Source: a bacterium (GTDB lineage: Bacteria; Zixibacteria; MSB-5A5; GN15; FEB-12). Taken from it: a stretch of 15,718 bases of DNA. The notes below the pieces were generated by a model. It made no database searches and had not been told where the DNA came from. It saw only the letters and a program-made list of their open reading frames with translations. How positions within the stretch are numbered: the first letter of the stretch is position 1; each line of letters starts with the position of its first letter. This document shows, piece by piece, positions 1-7,561 of the stretch. The translations under genes and the position numbers were made by a program. The stretch spans positions 1-15,718 of the forward strand of contig DAOVOW010000005.1 in assembly GCA_030629485.1 (NCBI GenBank). The letters run 5' to 3'.

Positions 1-602
1 ATTTTGAGAGAGAAACCCACCTCGGGCCGCCCAATAGCCAGGGCGGTAGCAAGGCGAGAGATGTGTCTCGCTTCGGTCGTTTCGGTCTTGAGGAATTTGC
101 GTCGCGCCGGAGTATTGTAGAAGAGATCCGCCGCTTCAACGACAGTCCCGACCGCAGCAGCTGTCGGCTGACACGATTGCAGCACACCCCCTTCGTAGAT
201 GATCTCGGTACCGGCCGCCTGAGCCGCCGGGCGAGAAACCATTCTCAATCGCGACACCGAAGCTATCGAGGGCAATGCTTCTCCACGAAACCCATAAGAC
301 GCGAGCGACTCCAGATCATCGAAAGCGGAAATCTTGCTGGTGGCATGACGACCGAAGGCGATCTCGACCTGCTCCTCAGAAATGCCGCATCCGTTGTCGA
401 CGATCCTGATCAGCTTGACTCCGGACTTCTCGACAACGATGTCAATCCGGTCGGCGCCGGCGTCAAGTGAGTTCTCAACCAGCTCTTTCACGACCGCCGA
501 GGGGCGCTCAATCACTTCACCGGCCGCGATTTTGTTAACGACACGTTCCGGCAACGGACGGATCCATCGTTGGCGTCTGGTCTCGTTCGAGGCGTCACTC
601 AC
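1..602 (-). CDS. mutL: DNA mismatch repair protein MutL, N-terminal part (cut by window edge)
   Basis: MutL is the ATPase that couples MutS mismatch recognition to strand incision. About 200 N-terminal residues are present; the rest lies beyond base 1. The GHKL ATPase signatures are clear. Motif I runs KIAAGEVIERPSAVVKELVE then NSLDAGA (about residues 24-50), with the Mg-binding Asn near 44. Motif II is DNGCG (about 69-73), followed by GRHATSK (84-90). Motif III is GFRGEAL (104-110), and YNTPARRKFLK follows further on. The chosen start is GTG at 602, which overlaps the mutS stop by four bases (GTGA). A strong Shine-Dalgarno AAGGAGG lies 7 bases upstream inside the end of mutS. No in-frame ATG gives the conserved N terminus, so GTG is well supported. 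The endonuclease or dimerisation domain cannot be judged. Confidence 0.96.
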   Translation of the reverse strand, partial: MSDASNETRRQRWIRPLPERVVNKIAAGEVIERPSAVVKELVENSLDAGADRIDIVVEKSGVKLIRIVDNGCGISEEQVEIAFGRHATSKISAFDDLESLASYGFRGEALPSIASVSRLRMVSRPAAQAAGTEIIYEGGVLQSCQPTAAAVGTVVEAADLFYNTPARRKFLKTETTEARHISRLATALAIGRPEVGFSLK

Positions 603-3202
603 TCGAGTTCCTCCTTGAGTCGACTTAGAATCTCCAGCGCTTCCATGGGTGTAACCTGGTCGGGATCGATCTCGGCCAGCAGCTTTTCCACTTTCGACGG
701 CTGGGGATCGAACAGACTGGGCTGCACCCGCTCTTTGTACAAACCGGCGCCCAGTTCGCTTTGGTTGAACTTACCGGACTCGAGCAGTCGTAGCACCTGC
801 CGGGCGCGTGCGATCGACGATTTCGGCAGGCCGGCCAGCTTGGCTACTTCTATGCCGTACGAGTCATCGCATCCCCCCTTGATAATCTGATGCAGAAACA
901 CGACCCGGTCCTCCCACTTCTTTACCGCCACCTGGTAGTTGCGCACTGTCGGATAAAGAGAGGCCATCGAGGTCAATTCATGATAATGAGTGGCGAAGAT
1001 CGTTCGCGCTCCGATTTTTTCATTGATAAACTCAACCACCGCCCAGGCCACCGACAACCCATCGAATGTGGAAGTGCCGCGTCCAACTTCATCCAGCAGG
1101 ATCAGCGAACGTTCGGTAGCATTGTGCATGATGTTGGACGTTTCTACCATCTCAACTAGAAACGTCGACTGTCCGCGGGCCAGGTTGTCCAGCGCTCCGA
1201 CGCGCGTAAAGACACGGTCGACCAGCCCGATCTCGGCGCTATCCGCCGGTACGAACGATCCGATCTGGGCCAGAATCACGATCAAACCGATCTGCCGCAG
1301 GAAGGTCGACTTGCCGGACATGTTGGGACCGGTCAGAATATGAATCCGCTCGTCGGTCGTCATCATGGCATTGTTGGCCACGAAGGCTCCGGCCTCAAGC
1401 ACCGCCTCGATGACCGGGTGGCGACCGTTCTTGATAACCAGACGGCAGTCCTCGAAAATCTCCGGACGACAGTAGTTTTTTGTGACGGCCAACTCGGCCA
1501 GTGATGAGACAAGATCAAGTTCGGCCAGAAGATCTGCAGTACTGATGATGTCACCGATGCGATCCTCCAGGCGGTCCATCAACTGCAAATACAACTGTTC
1601 CTCCAGGCGGAAGATCTTCTCCTCAGCCGACAGGATCAGCCCCTCTTTCTCCTTCAGTTCCGGGGTGATATAGCGTTCGGCATTGACCAGGGTCTGCTTG
1701 CGAATATACTCCGACGGTACAGCGTCGGTATTAACCTTGGTTATTTCAAGGTAATACCCGAACACTTTATTGAAGCCGACCTTCAGAGTAGCTATCCCGG
1801 TGCGTTGTCGTTCCTGCTCCTGAAGGGATGCTATGTAAACACGGGCATCGTGGATCGAGTCGTTCAGGGCATCCAACTCTTGCGAGTATCCTCGCTTGAA
1901 TATGTCACCTTTGTTCATGACCGGCGGTGGTTCTTTAGCCAGGGCATCGTCGAGCATGGATATAATATCGCTATTGTCGAGCAGCGATCCTGCGATCTGA
2001 GTCAGCAACGGACTGGCAACGTCCCCCAGCAACTCCTTCAACTGCCGCGCCGTTACCAGTCCATCCTTGATGGAGGCGGCTTGTCGAGGGCTAAGTTTGC
2101 CGATGCCGAGTCGACCAGCCAGCTTCTCCAAATCCGGCAGACCCTTGCTCAGCTTTTGGATGCCGCCACGAAGCTCGTGATGGCGCAACAGTTCCGACAC
2201 ACCCGAAAGACGCCGTTCTATCGTTGTTTTGCTCTTGAACGGTCGCAACAAACTGCTGCGAAGACGCCGCGCGCCCGGCAGGGTCTGGGTGTGATTGATA
2301 ACGGCAAAGAGTGAGTGTTCCTCACCGGCGGTGGCGATGCTGCGTATCAACTCCAGGTTGCGCACGCTGGAATAATCCAGGTGCATGTGCTCGTCGGTAT
2401 CAAAACGGGTGAGTCGGGTGATGTGAGCCAGCCGGTCGCGATGGTTCTCGCGCAGGTATCTAAGAATGGCTCCGGCGGCGCCGATGGCTCGACGACTGTC
2501 GACGACACCAAAACCCTCGAGGGTGGCGGTACCGAAATGCTGGTTAAGATCTCTGTGGGCGGAAGCAACATCGAAGTTCCACTCACCGAAAGGAGTAATC
2601 CGGGCCACGCCATCGACCAAATCGAGTCGTCGGGCCAATTCGCTCGGCTCCAGATCGGCCGGATAGAGCAGTTCGGCAGGCGCGAGTACTTTCAGACGCT
2701 CTACGATGTCATCGACAGGTCCCTCGTCAACGACAAATGATCCGGTCGATAGGTCGAGGGCCGCCAACCCCATGTTGGCTTTACCATCCGGAAAGACGGC
2801 CGCCAGACAGGGCGGTGACTCAGAGCCATCGACCGCTTCGACAGTGGCCGTACCGGGCGTAAGTATCTCCACGATCTCGCGCTTTACGATGCCCTTGGCC
2901 TCCTTGGGATCCTCGACCTGCTCCACCACCACTACCTTCTCTCCGGCGGCTAACAGGCGGGCTAGGTATTTGTCCGCAGCATGGTACGGCACACCGGCCA
3001 GGGGGATTCGTTCACTCTCACCGTGGGAGCGTGAGGTCAGGACAATCGACAGGATGGGTGCAGCCTTGACGGCATCGTCACCGAACATCTCATAGAAATC
3101 ACCCATGCGGAAAAACAGAATCTTGTCGGGATGCTGCTCCTTGATGGCATGGTATTGTCGCATCAAAGGAGTCATAGAATTGCCTGAGGACGACTTACTC
3201 AT
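599..3202 (-). CDS. mutS: DNA mismatch repair protein MutS
   Basis: Full-length MutS (867 aa; the family is usually about 850-880), the mismatch-recognising ATPase. The N-terminal mismatch-binding domain carries MGDFYEMF, with the Phe-x-Glu wedge at Phe36 and Glu38. Connector, lever and clamp domains follow. The ABC-type ATPase has Walker A GPNMSGKS (about 625-632), the ARGQSTF signature (675-681), Walker B LILLDE (about 700-705) and the THYHE switch (738-742). Near the C terminus QPSLF (827-831) resembles a beta-clamp-binding motif. The start is ATG at 3202, sharing ATGA with the stop of the upstream SPOR gene. No clear Shine-Dalgarno lies before it, so coupling is likely. An alternative ATG at 3175 has CAGG 7 bases upstream and would still keep the conserved core. 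No disruption is seen. Confidence 0.98.
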   Translation of the reverse strand: MSKSSSGNSMTPLMRQYHAIKEQHPDKILFFRMGDFYEMFGDDAVKAAPILSIVLTSRSHGESERIPLAGVPYHAADKYLARLLAAGEKVVVVEQVEDPKEAKGIVKREIVEILTPGTATVEAVDGSESPPCLAAVFPDGKANMGLAALDLSTGSFVVDEGPVDDIVERLKVLAPAELLYPADLEPSELARRLDLVDGVARITPFGEWNFDVASAHRDLNQHFGTATLEGFGVVDSRRAIGAAGAILRYLRENHRDRLAHITRLTRFDTDEHMHLDYSSVRNLELIRSIATAGEEHSLFAVINHTQTLPGARRLRSSLLRPFKSKTTIERRLSGVSELLRHHELRGGIQKLSKGLPDLEKLAGRLGIGKLSPRQAASIKDGLVTARQLKELLGDVASPLLTQIAGSLLDNSDIISMLDDALAKEPPPVMNKGDIFKRGYSQELDALNDSIHDARVYIASLQEQERQRTGIATLKVGFNKVFGYYLEITKVNTDAVPSEYIRKQTLVNAERYITPELKEKEGLILSAEEKIFRLEEQLYLQLMDRLEDRIGDIISTADLLAELDLVSSLAELAVTKNYCRPEIFEDCRLVIKNGRHPVIEAVLEAGAFVANNAMMTTDERIHILTGPNMSGKSTFLRQIGLIVILAQIGSFVPADSAEIGLVDRVFTRVGALDNLARGQSTFLVEMVETSNIMHNATERSLILLDEVGRGTSTFDGLSVAWAVVEFINEKIGARTIFATHYHELTSMASLYPTVRNYQVAVKKWEDRVVFLHQIIKGGCDDSYGIEVAKLAGLPKSSIARARQVLRLLESGKFNQSELGAGLYKERVQPSLFDPQPSKVEKLLAEIDPDQVTPMEALEILSRLKEELE
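610..616 (-). promoter_or_regulatory. Shine-Dalgarno site for mutL inside mutS
   Basis: AAGGAGG on the minus strand, 7 bases before the GTG at 602 and within the last codons of mutS. It decides the non-ATG start of mutL and fits translational coupling across the GTGA overlap. Confidence 0.8.
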
Positions 3203-4197
3203 CGAGCAACAACAAGAAAACTCTGGTTGTGCTCGGCCTCCAGTTTATCCTTGAACCGGGAGGCCGATAGATAGTCAGGAAAGCGACCGATGTACACGAC
3301 GTGGTAGTTCTTGTCGGATATCTTCTTTCTCAACTGATCAAGTTTTTGACCGTACTTCGTAAACCGGGCGCGCATCTTCTCGGCGTTTTCCTTTGATGAG
3401 AAGACACCCAATTGGACGGAGTAGAAAGTGCCGGTCAGCTTATCGGCCGTACGATCGGTTTTGTCACCCGAAGACAGATCGCCCATGCGATCCAGAAGGG
3501 CGTCGACACCCACGGCGGAAGGGTAGCTTTCGTGCATCAGAGAGTAGTAAAACACGGCGTTATCGGCGTTGCCCTTGGCAATAGCGGTCAGGGCCAGCAG
3601 GTAAAGAGCCGGTGGAACGCCAACTCCGGATTTGCTGCGCGACAGCTTGCGGAGGACCTTGTCGGCGCCGATCTTCTTCCCGTAGTGCAGCATCACTCTG
3701 GCTTTGTCGATCTGACCCCATTGGTTGCGGCTGCCGTCGGCGTACGAAAGAAGATAACGGTCAATCTGCCGCAAAGCCGACTCATGAGCTGATGAAATAT
3801 CATCCACTATGATCGAATAACGTAACATCTCATCACGGTATTGCCCGGATTCCCATCGCGAAAGATACTCGGTCACGATCAGACCGAGATTCTTCAGATC
3901 ACGATTCAGGAAATAGTACTGGGCTAATCGGTAGTAGATTTGCTCTCGATGGAACGACGATACCGAGACCTGAAGCGCCGCTTGCATCAGTTTTATCGAC
4001 TTGACCCCGTCGGTTTCCAAAAGCCCGGCGTAGAAGAGCAAATCACCGTCTCGCGTGGAAGCACTGGAGACGCTGGAGAGTGAGTCGGCCGCCTGTTTGA
4101 GGTCCCCGCTGACAATCAACGAGTAGATATCCATTGCTCGACCGGAACCGGCCAGTATAGCCGTCAGGCAGATTGTCAGGAACAAAGTCTTCATCAT
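3199..4197 (-). CDS. Secreted TPR-like protein with C-terminal SPOR domain
   Basis: A 332-aa exported protein. Residues 1-21 form a signal peptide (MMKTLF, a hydrophobic core, then a GRA cleavage site). Residues about 25-240 are helical and TPR-like, for example YYRLAQYYFLNRDLKNLGLI and LYLLALTAIAKGNADNAVFY. Residues about 257-332 match a SPOR domain: FYSVQLGVFSSKENAEKM, then NYHVVYIGRFPDYLSASRF and a final SFLVVAR. SPOR domains bind denuded peptidoglycan glycan strands, so this protein probably acts in the periplasm at division or remodelling sites. That role is inferred from the domain. It lies 18 bases after lapB and overlaps mutS by four bases. Two ATG codons in tandem open the frame, and neither has a strong Shine-Dalgarno. 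No standard gene name fits. Confidence 0.85.
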   Translation of the reverse strand: MMKTLFLTICLTAILAGSGRAMDIYSLIVSGDLKQAADSLSSVSSASTRDGDLLFYAGLLETDGVKSIKLMQAALQVSVSSFHREQIYYRLAQYYFLNRDLKNLGLIVTEYLSRWESGQYRDEMLRYSIIVDDISSAHESALRQIDRYLLSYADGSRNQWGQIDKARVMLHYGKKIGADKVLRKLSRSKSGVGVPPALYLLALTAIAKGNADNAVFYYSLMHESYPSAVGVDALLDRMGDLSSGDKTDRTADKLTGTFYSVQLGVFSSKENAEKMRARFTKYGQKLDQLRKKISDKNYHVVYIGRFPDYLSASRFKDKLEAEHNQSFLVVAR

Positions 4198-4215
4198 CGG
4201 ACGATTCGGGCCGGA

Positions 4216-5322
4216 TCAGTTTTGACCGATGACCGCACGGGTCGAATCCGCGGCGGACGCATCAGCAGCGGTTCTGAGTTTCTCGCGTCGCAGCACCAGG
4301 CGCTTTACGAACTTCTCGAGCTTTTTTTGGTCACCTTTGTCCACATGGATGCGAATCAGTTCGAGGATCGGTTCGAGATTGTCCGGCTCTTCCTCAACGA
4401 TCTGAGTTAGTATCTCCTCGGCCAAATCAAGTTCGCCTTTCTTCTCGTGGAACTCAGCGAGCGAAAGTCGGGCCTGCAAATCTCTGGGAGAATGTCTGAG
4501 GATATCCTCACAAATCTGGGCTATGTCGCCATAACGCCCCAGATCGAATAGTGCCTTCTTGAGCCGCTCGATGGCGCGATAGCCCTCGGCTGGAACAGCC
4601 TCGATCAGTTTCTTCCAGAAATTGACAGCATCTTCGTAGCGCTGCTCTTCAACGTAAGAATCGCCAATGACCAGATAGGCGGGCGCGAACGATGGATCGA
4701 GTCCCAGCGCTTCTTTGAACAGGACCCGAGCCTTGTGATGCTCTTTCTTCTTGAACAACTTAAGCCCTTGCTGATACTTGAAGACGGCCAGCGGAGTCTT
4801 TGACTTGTTGGACTCTATCCTCAGGATACGACCGGCGGTTTCGTAAGCTTCGTCCCACCGGCGTTGCTTCTTCTGAACCCCAAGCAGTTGGTCATATCCC
4901 CACCTGTCATCGGGACTCAGGGCAATCAGTTCTTTCAGGGCCGCCTGGGTCATCTCATCGTTGCCCAGGGCGGCGTAGTCCCTGGTCAACTGTTTCAGGA
5001 TCGCCTGTTTCTGATCTCGGTTCAGTCCGCCGCGCAAAGTGAGATCCTTGTGAACCTGCAGCGCCCGGTCGGGTCGCTTATGTTCACGGAGGATTTGTCC
5101 CAGGCGAAGGTAGGCGTCAATATTTGCAGAGTCCTCAGCAACAACCTGACGTAACTTGGTGAACGCAGTCTCCGCCCGGCCGTCGAGAAGGTTTTGAAGA
5201 GCTTCGACATAGAGTTGGTCGGACGACGTCCGGCTGGTCGGACGAAAATAGCGTTCGTAGATCGCATACAGCGTTACCGATGCGATCATCAGAACAACGA
5301 ATACAAGTACGTACTCTACCAT
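4216..5322 (-). CDS. lapB: LapB (YciM)-like TPR protein lacking the C-terminal metal-binding module
   Basis: A 368-aa protein with one N-terminal membrane helix (about residues 3-21) and a long TPR array facing the cytoplasm. Layout and wording follow LapB/YciM: a helical hairpin YVEALQNLLDGRAETAFTKL, then AYLRLGQILREHKRPDRALQ, and LTRDYAALGNDEMTQAAL. In enterobacteria LapB controls FtsH-mediated turnover of LpxC and so balances LPS synthesis; I infer a related envelope-assembly role. Typical LapB ends in a rubredoxin-like domain with two CxxC pairs. This protein ends in a polar tail after about residue 345, with no CxxC pair. Its start at 5322 has CAGGA 5 bases upstream and lies 15 bases after lapA. 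The lapA neighbour strongly supports the name, but loss of the zinc module means the function may differ. Confidence 0.82.
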   Translation of the reverse strand: MVEYVLVFVVLMIASVTLYAIYERYFRPTSRTSSDQLYVEALQNLLDGRAETAFTKLRQVVAEDSANIDAYLRLGQILREHKRPDRALQVHKDLTLRGGLNRDQKQAILKQLTRDYAALGNDEMTQAALKELIALSPDDRWGYDQLLGVQKKQRRWDEAYETAGRILRIESNKSKTPLAVFKYQQGLKLFKKKEHHKARVLFKEALGLDPSFAPAYLVIGDSYVEEQRYEDAVNFWKKLIEAVPAEGYRAIERLKKALFDLGRYGDIAQICEDILRHSPRDLQARLSLAEFHEKKGELDLAEEILTQIVEEEPDNLEPILELIRIHVDKGDQKKLEKFVKRLVLRREKLRTAADASAADSTRAVIGQN

Positions 5323-5337
5323 GACATTCCTGAGGCG

Positions 5338-5703
5338 TCACTCATTGTCGCTGAATAACGGTTTATCAGCCGGCGGTTTTGATTCCCCTGAAGTTACCAG
5401 ATCGGCCGATTCCTCAATGGGTCGGTTGCGTAAGGCCGTCACTTCGCCCTCCAGAGCTTTGATCCGGCGGCGAGTCGCGCGCAATTGCACCGACTGCTTG
5501 ATGAATACTGACATGAACAGAAACAGCGATACCAGCACACCCGGCACGAACGACCAGAACACCACCGTGATAAGCGGCACATCGACATACTGGACCCAGA
5601 TCAGATTGACCCGAACGTTCTGCTGCGAATCAGAATTGTAATAGGCAAACGCAACTACGCACAGAATCAGTGCGACAATCAGTATCGCCCGCACAGCCCA
5701 CAT
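5338..5703 (-). CDS. lapA: LapA-domain inner-membrane protein
   Basis: A 121-aa protein with two membrane helices (about residues 4-22 and 42-67) joined by a short loop containing NVRVNLIWVQYVDVPL. A charged cytoplasmic tail with a short coiled-coil stretch (RATRRRIKALEGEVTALRN) follows. This is the LapA/DUF1049 architecture, usually about 100 residues and usually directly upstream of lapB, as here. LapA partners LapB in lipopolysaccharide assembly control in enterobacteria. The start is ATG at 5703, with GGAGG 4 bases upstream, which is slightly close. No in-frame alternative start gives a better fit. It is the first gene of the run lapA-lapB-SPOR-mutS-mutL. Confidence 0.85.
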   Translation of the reverse strand: MWAVRAILIVALILCVVAFAYYNSDSQQNVRVNLIWVQYVDVPLITVVFWSFVPGVLVSLFLFMSVFIKQSVQLRATRRRIKALEGEVTALRNRPIEESADLVTSGESKPPADKPLFSDNE

Positions 5704-5731
5704 AGGACCTCCAAGTTGACCTCCCCTTCCA

Positions 5732-5759
5732 CTATTATCTCACGAAACCGAGCCGCCAA
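5732..5759 (-). promoter_or_regulatory. Possible promoter before lapA
   Basis: On the minus strand TTGGCG (5759-5754) and TAATAG (5737-5732) are separated by 16 bases in the 106-base gap between the secreted-protein gene and lapA. Both boxes match sigma70 only in part. The position would give a leader of about 20-30 bases. This is a weak call from spacing and position alone. Confidence 0.25.
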
Positions 5760-5809
5760 CCGGTACTCGATCAAGAGTCGTCTTCGAGACCGACCAGCCG
5801 TCCGACAGC

Positions 5810-6517
5810 TCAGCTTTTGCTCTCTTCTTCCGATCCTGTCCACTTAATGCTGTTTACCATTTGTGTCAGAAAGGCATCAACCCCCTTGTAGTAAAGGGAT
5901 TCACACATCAGGTGGAAGACCAGGATAGTGTTATCCTTTTTGATGGCCGTTACCGTACCTTCGTAGGCGCCACGGACACGTTTGCCGGCGCCGGTTGAAG
6001 CTGCCGACAGCGCCACTTCCTTCATATAGGTGCATTTACCCGCCCAACGGAACCCTTTGCTGTCCCCTACCCTGATCGTCTTACGCCCTCTGGGGACCAG
6101 TGGATCACGGTATGTCCCGGAACCAACAGAGCTTTCGTTTAGCAGTTCGAATTCCTTCAGAATATCCTTCTTCTGATCGGACCTGTAAGTCTGACTCACC
6201 AAAGAATCAATAAAGGCGGCGGCTCCGAGGGTGGTGGTGTCAACCCATATAACTATGCGCGGCACTTGAGTGTAGTCCGGGGCATCCTGGTAATCGGGTG
6301 GTACCTCATAGTTCTTTTGTATCAGGAACAGCCTGAAGTGGCTCTTGTCATAACCGACCTTGTATTTCCAGTCGTCGGGCAGGTCGATCTGAAAGCCGTA
6401 CTTAACATCGACAAAGACGTTGTCGGTAACCTTGCCGGCCTTCGCTTTCTTGCGCCGTGCTGAAACCGCCGGTATCATCACCAGGAGCGCCAGGAGAATT
6501 ACCAGTAGTCGTTTCAT
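5810..6517 (-). CDS. Secreted protein of unknown function
   Basis: A 235-aa protein that I do not recognise as a named family. Residues 1-20 form a clear signal peptide (MKRLLVILLALLVMIPAVSA), followed by a basic patch RRKKAKAG. The mature part begins VFVDVKYGFQIDLPDDWKYK, a pattern seen at the start of PsbP/Mog1-like secreted domains. It then alternates strand-like and helical stretches, ending in MVNSIKWTGSEEESKS. No catalytic motif is visible. The best start is ATG at 6517: AAGGAG lies 7 bases upstream, whereas the in-frame TTG at 6520 would leave only 4. It stands between the exopolysaccharide and lap operons with gaps on both sides, so it is probably its own unit. A role at the cell surface is all that can be inferred. 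Confidence 0.75.
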   Translation of the reverse strand: MKRLLVILLALLVMIPAVSARRKKAKAGKVTDNVFVDVKYGFQIDLPDDWKYKVGYDKSHFRLFLIQKNYEVPPDYQDAPDYTQVPRIVIWVDTTTLGAAAFIDSLVSQTYRSDQKKDILKEFELLNESSVGSGTYRDPLVPRGRKTIRVGDSKGFRWAGKCTYMKEVALSAASTGAGKRVRGAYEGTVTAIKKDNTILVFHLMCESLYYKGVDAFLTQMVNSIKWTGSEEESKS

Positions 6518-6524
6518 CAATGCT

Positions 6525-6530
6525 CTCCTT
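6525..6530 (-). promoter_or_regulatory. Shine-Dalgarno site fixing the start at 6517
   Basis: AAGGAG on the minus strand lies 7 bases before ATG 6517 and 4 bases before the in-frame TTG at 6520. It favours the ATG. Confidence 0.7.
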
Positions 6531-6568
6531 CTATCTTCACAAGCCGTCGACTCTTACTAAGTTTTACT

Positions 6569-6587
6569 CTTATACATTGATAGTCAA
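6569..6587 (-). promoter_or_regulatory. AT-rich putative promoter region for the secreted-protein gene
   Basis: The 165-base gap holds an AT-rich segment with TTGACT (6587-6582) and TATAAG (6574-6569) on the minus strand. The two are only 7 bases apart, so they cannot be a -35/-10 pair with each other. One may belong to a promoter whose partner box is poorly conserved. This marks the likely promoter area rather than a defined promoter. Confidence 0.25.
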
Positions 6588-6682
6588 GGAAATAATCTAA
6601 AAAGTTGCGCCTGGAGCACGGTGCGAAGAGTCGGGATAGATTTCACGCGTGCGAGGAAGGATGCCGGACCGATCATAGTCCC

Positions 6683-7549
6683 TCAGCGAAAACCGATCTT
6701 ACGTTGTCGTTGCTTCTGGATATAGTGCTGTATGGTCGTAAAACGGAAATCGCTGAGGAGCTTTTCCAGTTTCATCACCAAGGTCGCAGTTGAGCCATAG
6801 GTGCGCAACCTCTGAACAGCCGACAACCCCCCCACCGGTGGCGGCTCGGGATCGATTTCCCAAGGGTGAATATAAACCACGGCGGGTTGGCCGTGCCGGT
6901 TCAGTCGCCTGATGATGCGTCGTGAGTACCAATACGGGCAGTGGCGCAAGTAACCGCCGCCGGCAATCGGCAGATTCCACCAGAGCAGCCGATAAGTCGA
7001 GGCCGGAATCTCATACAAGAAACGTCCCTGGTCGAATTTCATACGGAACATCTCCCGCGGACCCTTGGGCATACCGTAGAGGTCGTGTTTGATTGGGAAA
7101 ATGGAACTGTCATATTCAAATCCGAGTTCGGACAGAATCTCAAAAGCCCACGGCACGCTGTCGTTGATCGACCAACTGGGCGCTCTATAACCAAGCGGCC
7201 TGTCTCCACACGCCTTGACAATGGCGTTCACGGCCCGCCGCGTATCGAGACGAAATTCCTGGGGATCAAGCTGATCGACACGGCGATGAAAGTAGCTGTG
7301 ACATGCGATTTCGTGACCGTTAGCATGAATCTCGGCGACCAGGTCGGGATACATCTCCGCGCAGTAACCAAGGACAAAGAAGGTGGCGCGGACGTTATGA
7401 CGCCGGAATAACTCCAGAAGCCGGAGGCTGTTCTTCTTCAGGGTTGACGGCATTTCCTTCCATTGGTCACGATGGTAACGCTCGGTCAACGCCTCGACTA
7501 CAAACCACTCCTCCAAATCCACGGTCAGGAGATTAACTTCGGACTCCAT
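6683..7549 (-). CDS. NodB-family polysaccharide deacetylase, XrtA/PEP-CTERM-locus type
   Basis: A 288-aa cytoplasmic-type carbohydrate esterase 4 protein that would remove acetyl groups from N-acetylated sugars of the exopolysaccharide or its precursor. NodB motifs are intact, numbering from ATG 7549: the catalytic and metal Asp in TVDLEEW (Asp11), the metal-binding HSYFH (His84, His88), GYRAPSWSI (Arg122) and the late His in YIHPWEID (His228). The C-terminal part, with HPWEIDPEPP and a YGSTATLVMKLEKLL segment, matches the DUF3473-type tail of deacetylases in XrtA loci. No signal peptide is visible. ATG 7549 has AGGTG 5 bases upstream; an in-frame GTG at 7552 is possible. It is the last gene of the export operon, starting 12 bases after the kinase stop codon. 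Confidence 0.9.
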   Translation of the reverse strand: MESEVNLLTVDLEEWFVVEALTERYHRDQWKEMPSTLKKNSLRLLELFRRHNVRATFFVLGYCAEMYPDLVAEIHANGHEIACHSYFHRRVDQLDPQEFRLDTRRAVNAIVKACGDRPLGYRAPSWSINDSVPWAFEILSELGFEYDSSIFPIKHDLYGMPKGPREMFRMKFDQGRFLYEIPASTYRLLWWNLPIAGGGYLRHCPYWYSRRIIRRLNRHGQPAVVYIHPWEIDPEPPPVGGLSAVQRLRTYGSTATLVMKLEKLLSDFRFTTIQHYIQKQRQRKIGFR

Positions 7550-7561
7550 CACTGCACCTGT

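Noticed and set aside
63..3095. Several plus-strand open frames opposite mutL and mutS (for example 1805-2314 and 2315-2740)
   Set aside because: They are antisense to strongly conserved MutS/MutL coding sequence, show no domain signatures and have biased, low-complexity composition.
5770..5809. Terminator hairpin after the secreted-protein gene
   Set aside because: Only a 6-7 bp imperfect pairing with a very short loop is possible and no U tract follows.
6518..6520. TTG at 6520 as start of the secreted protein
   Set aside because: The Shine-Dalgarno AAGGAG is 7 bases from ATG 6517 but only 4 from the TTG, and ATG is the stronger initiator.
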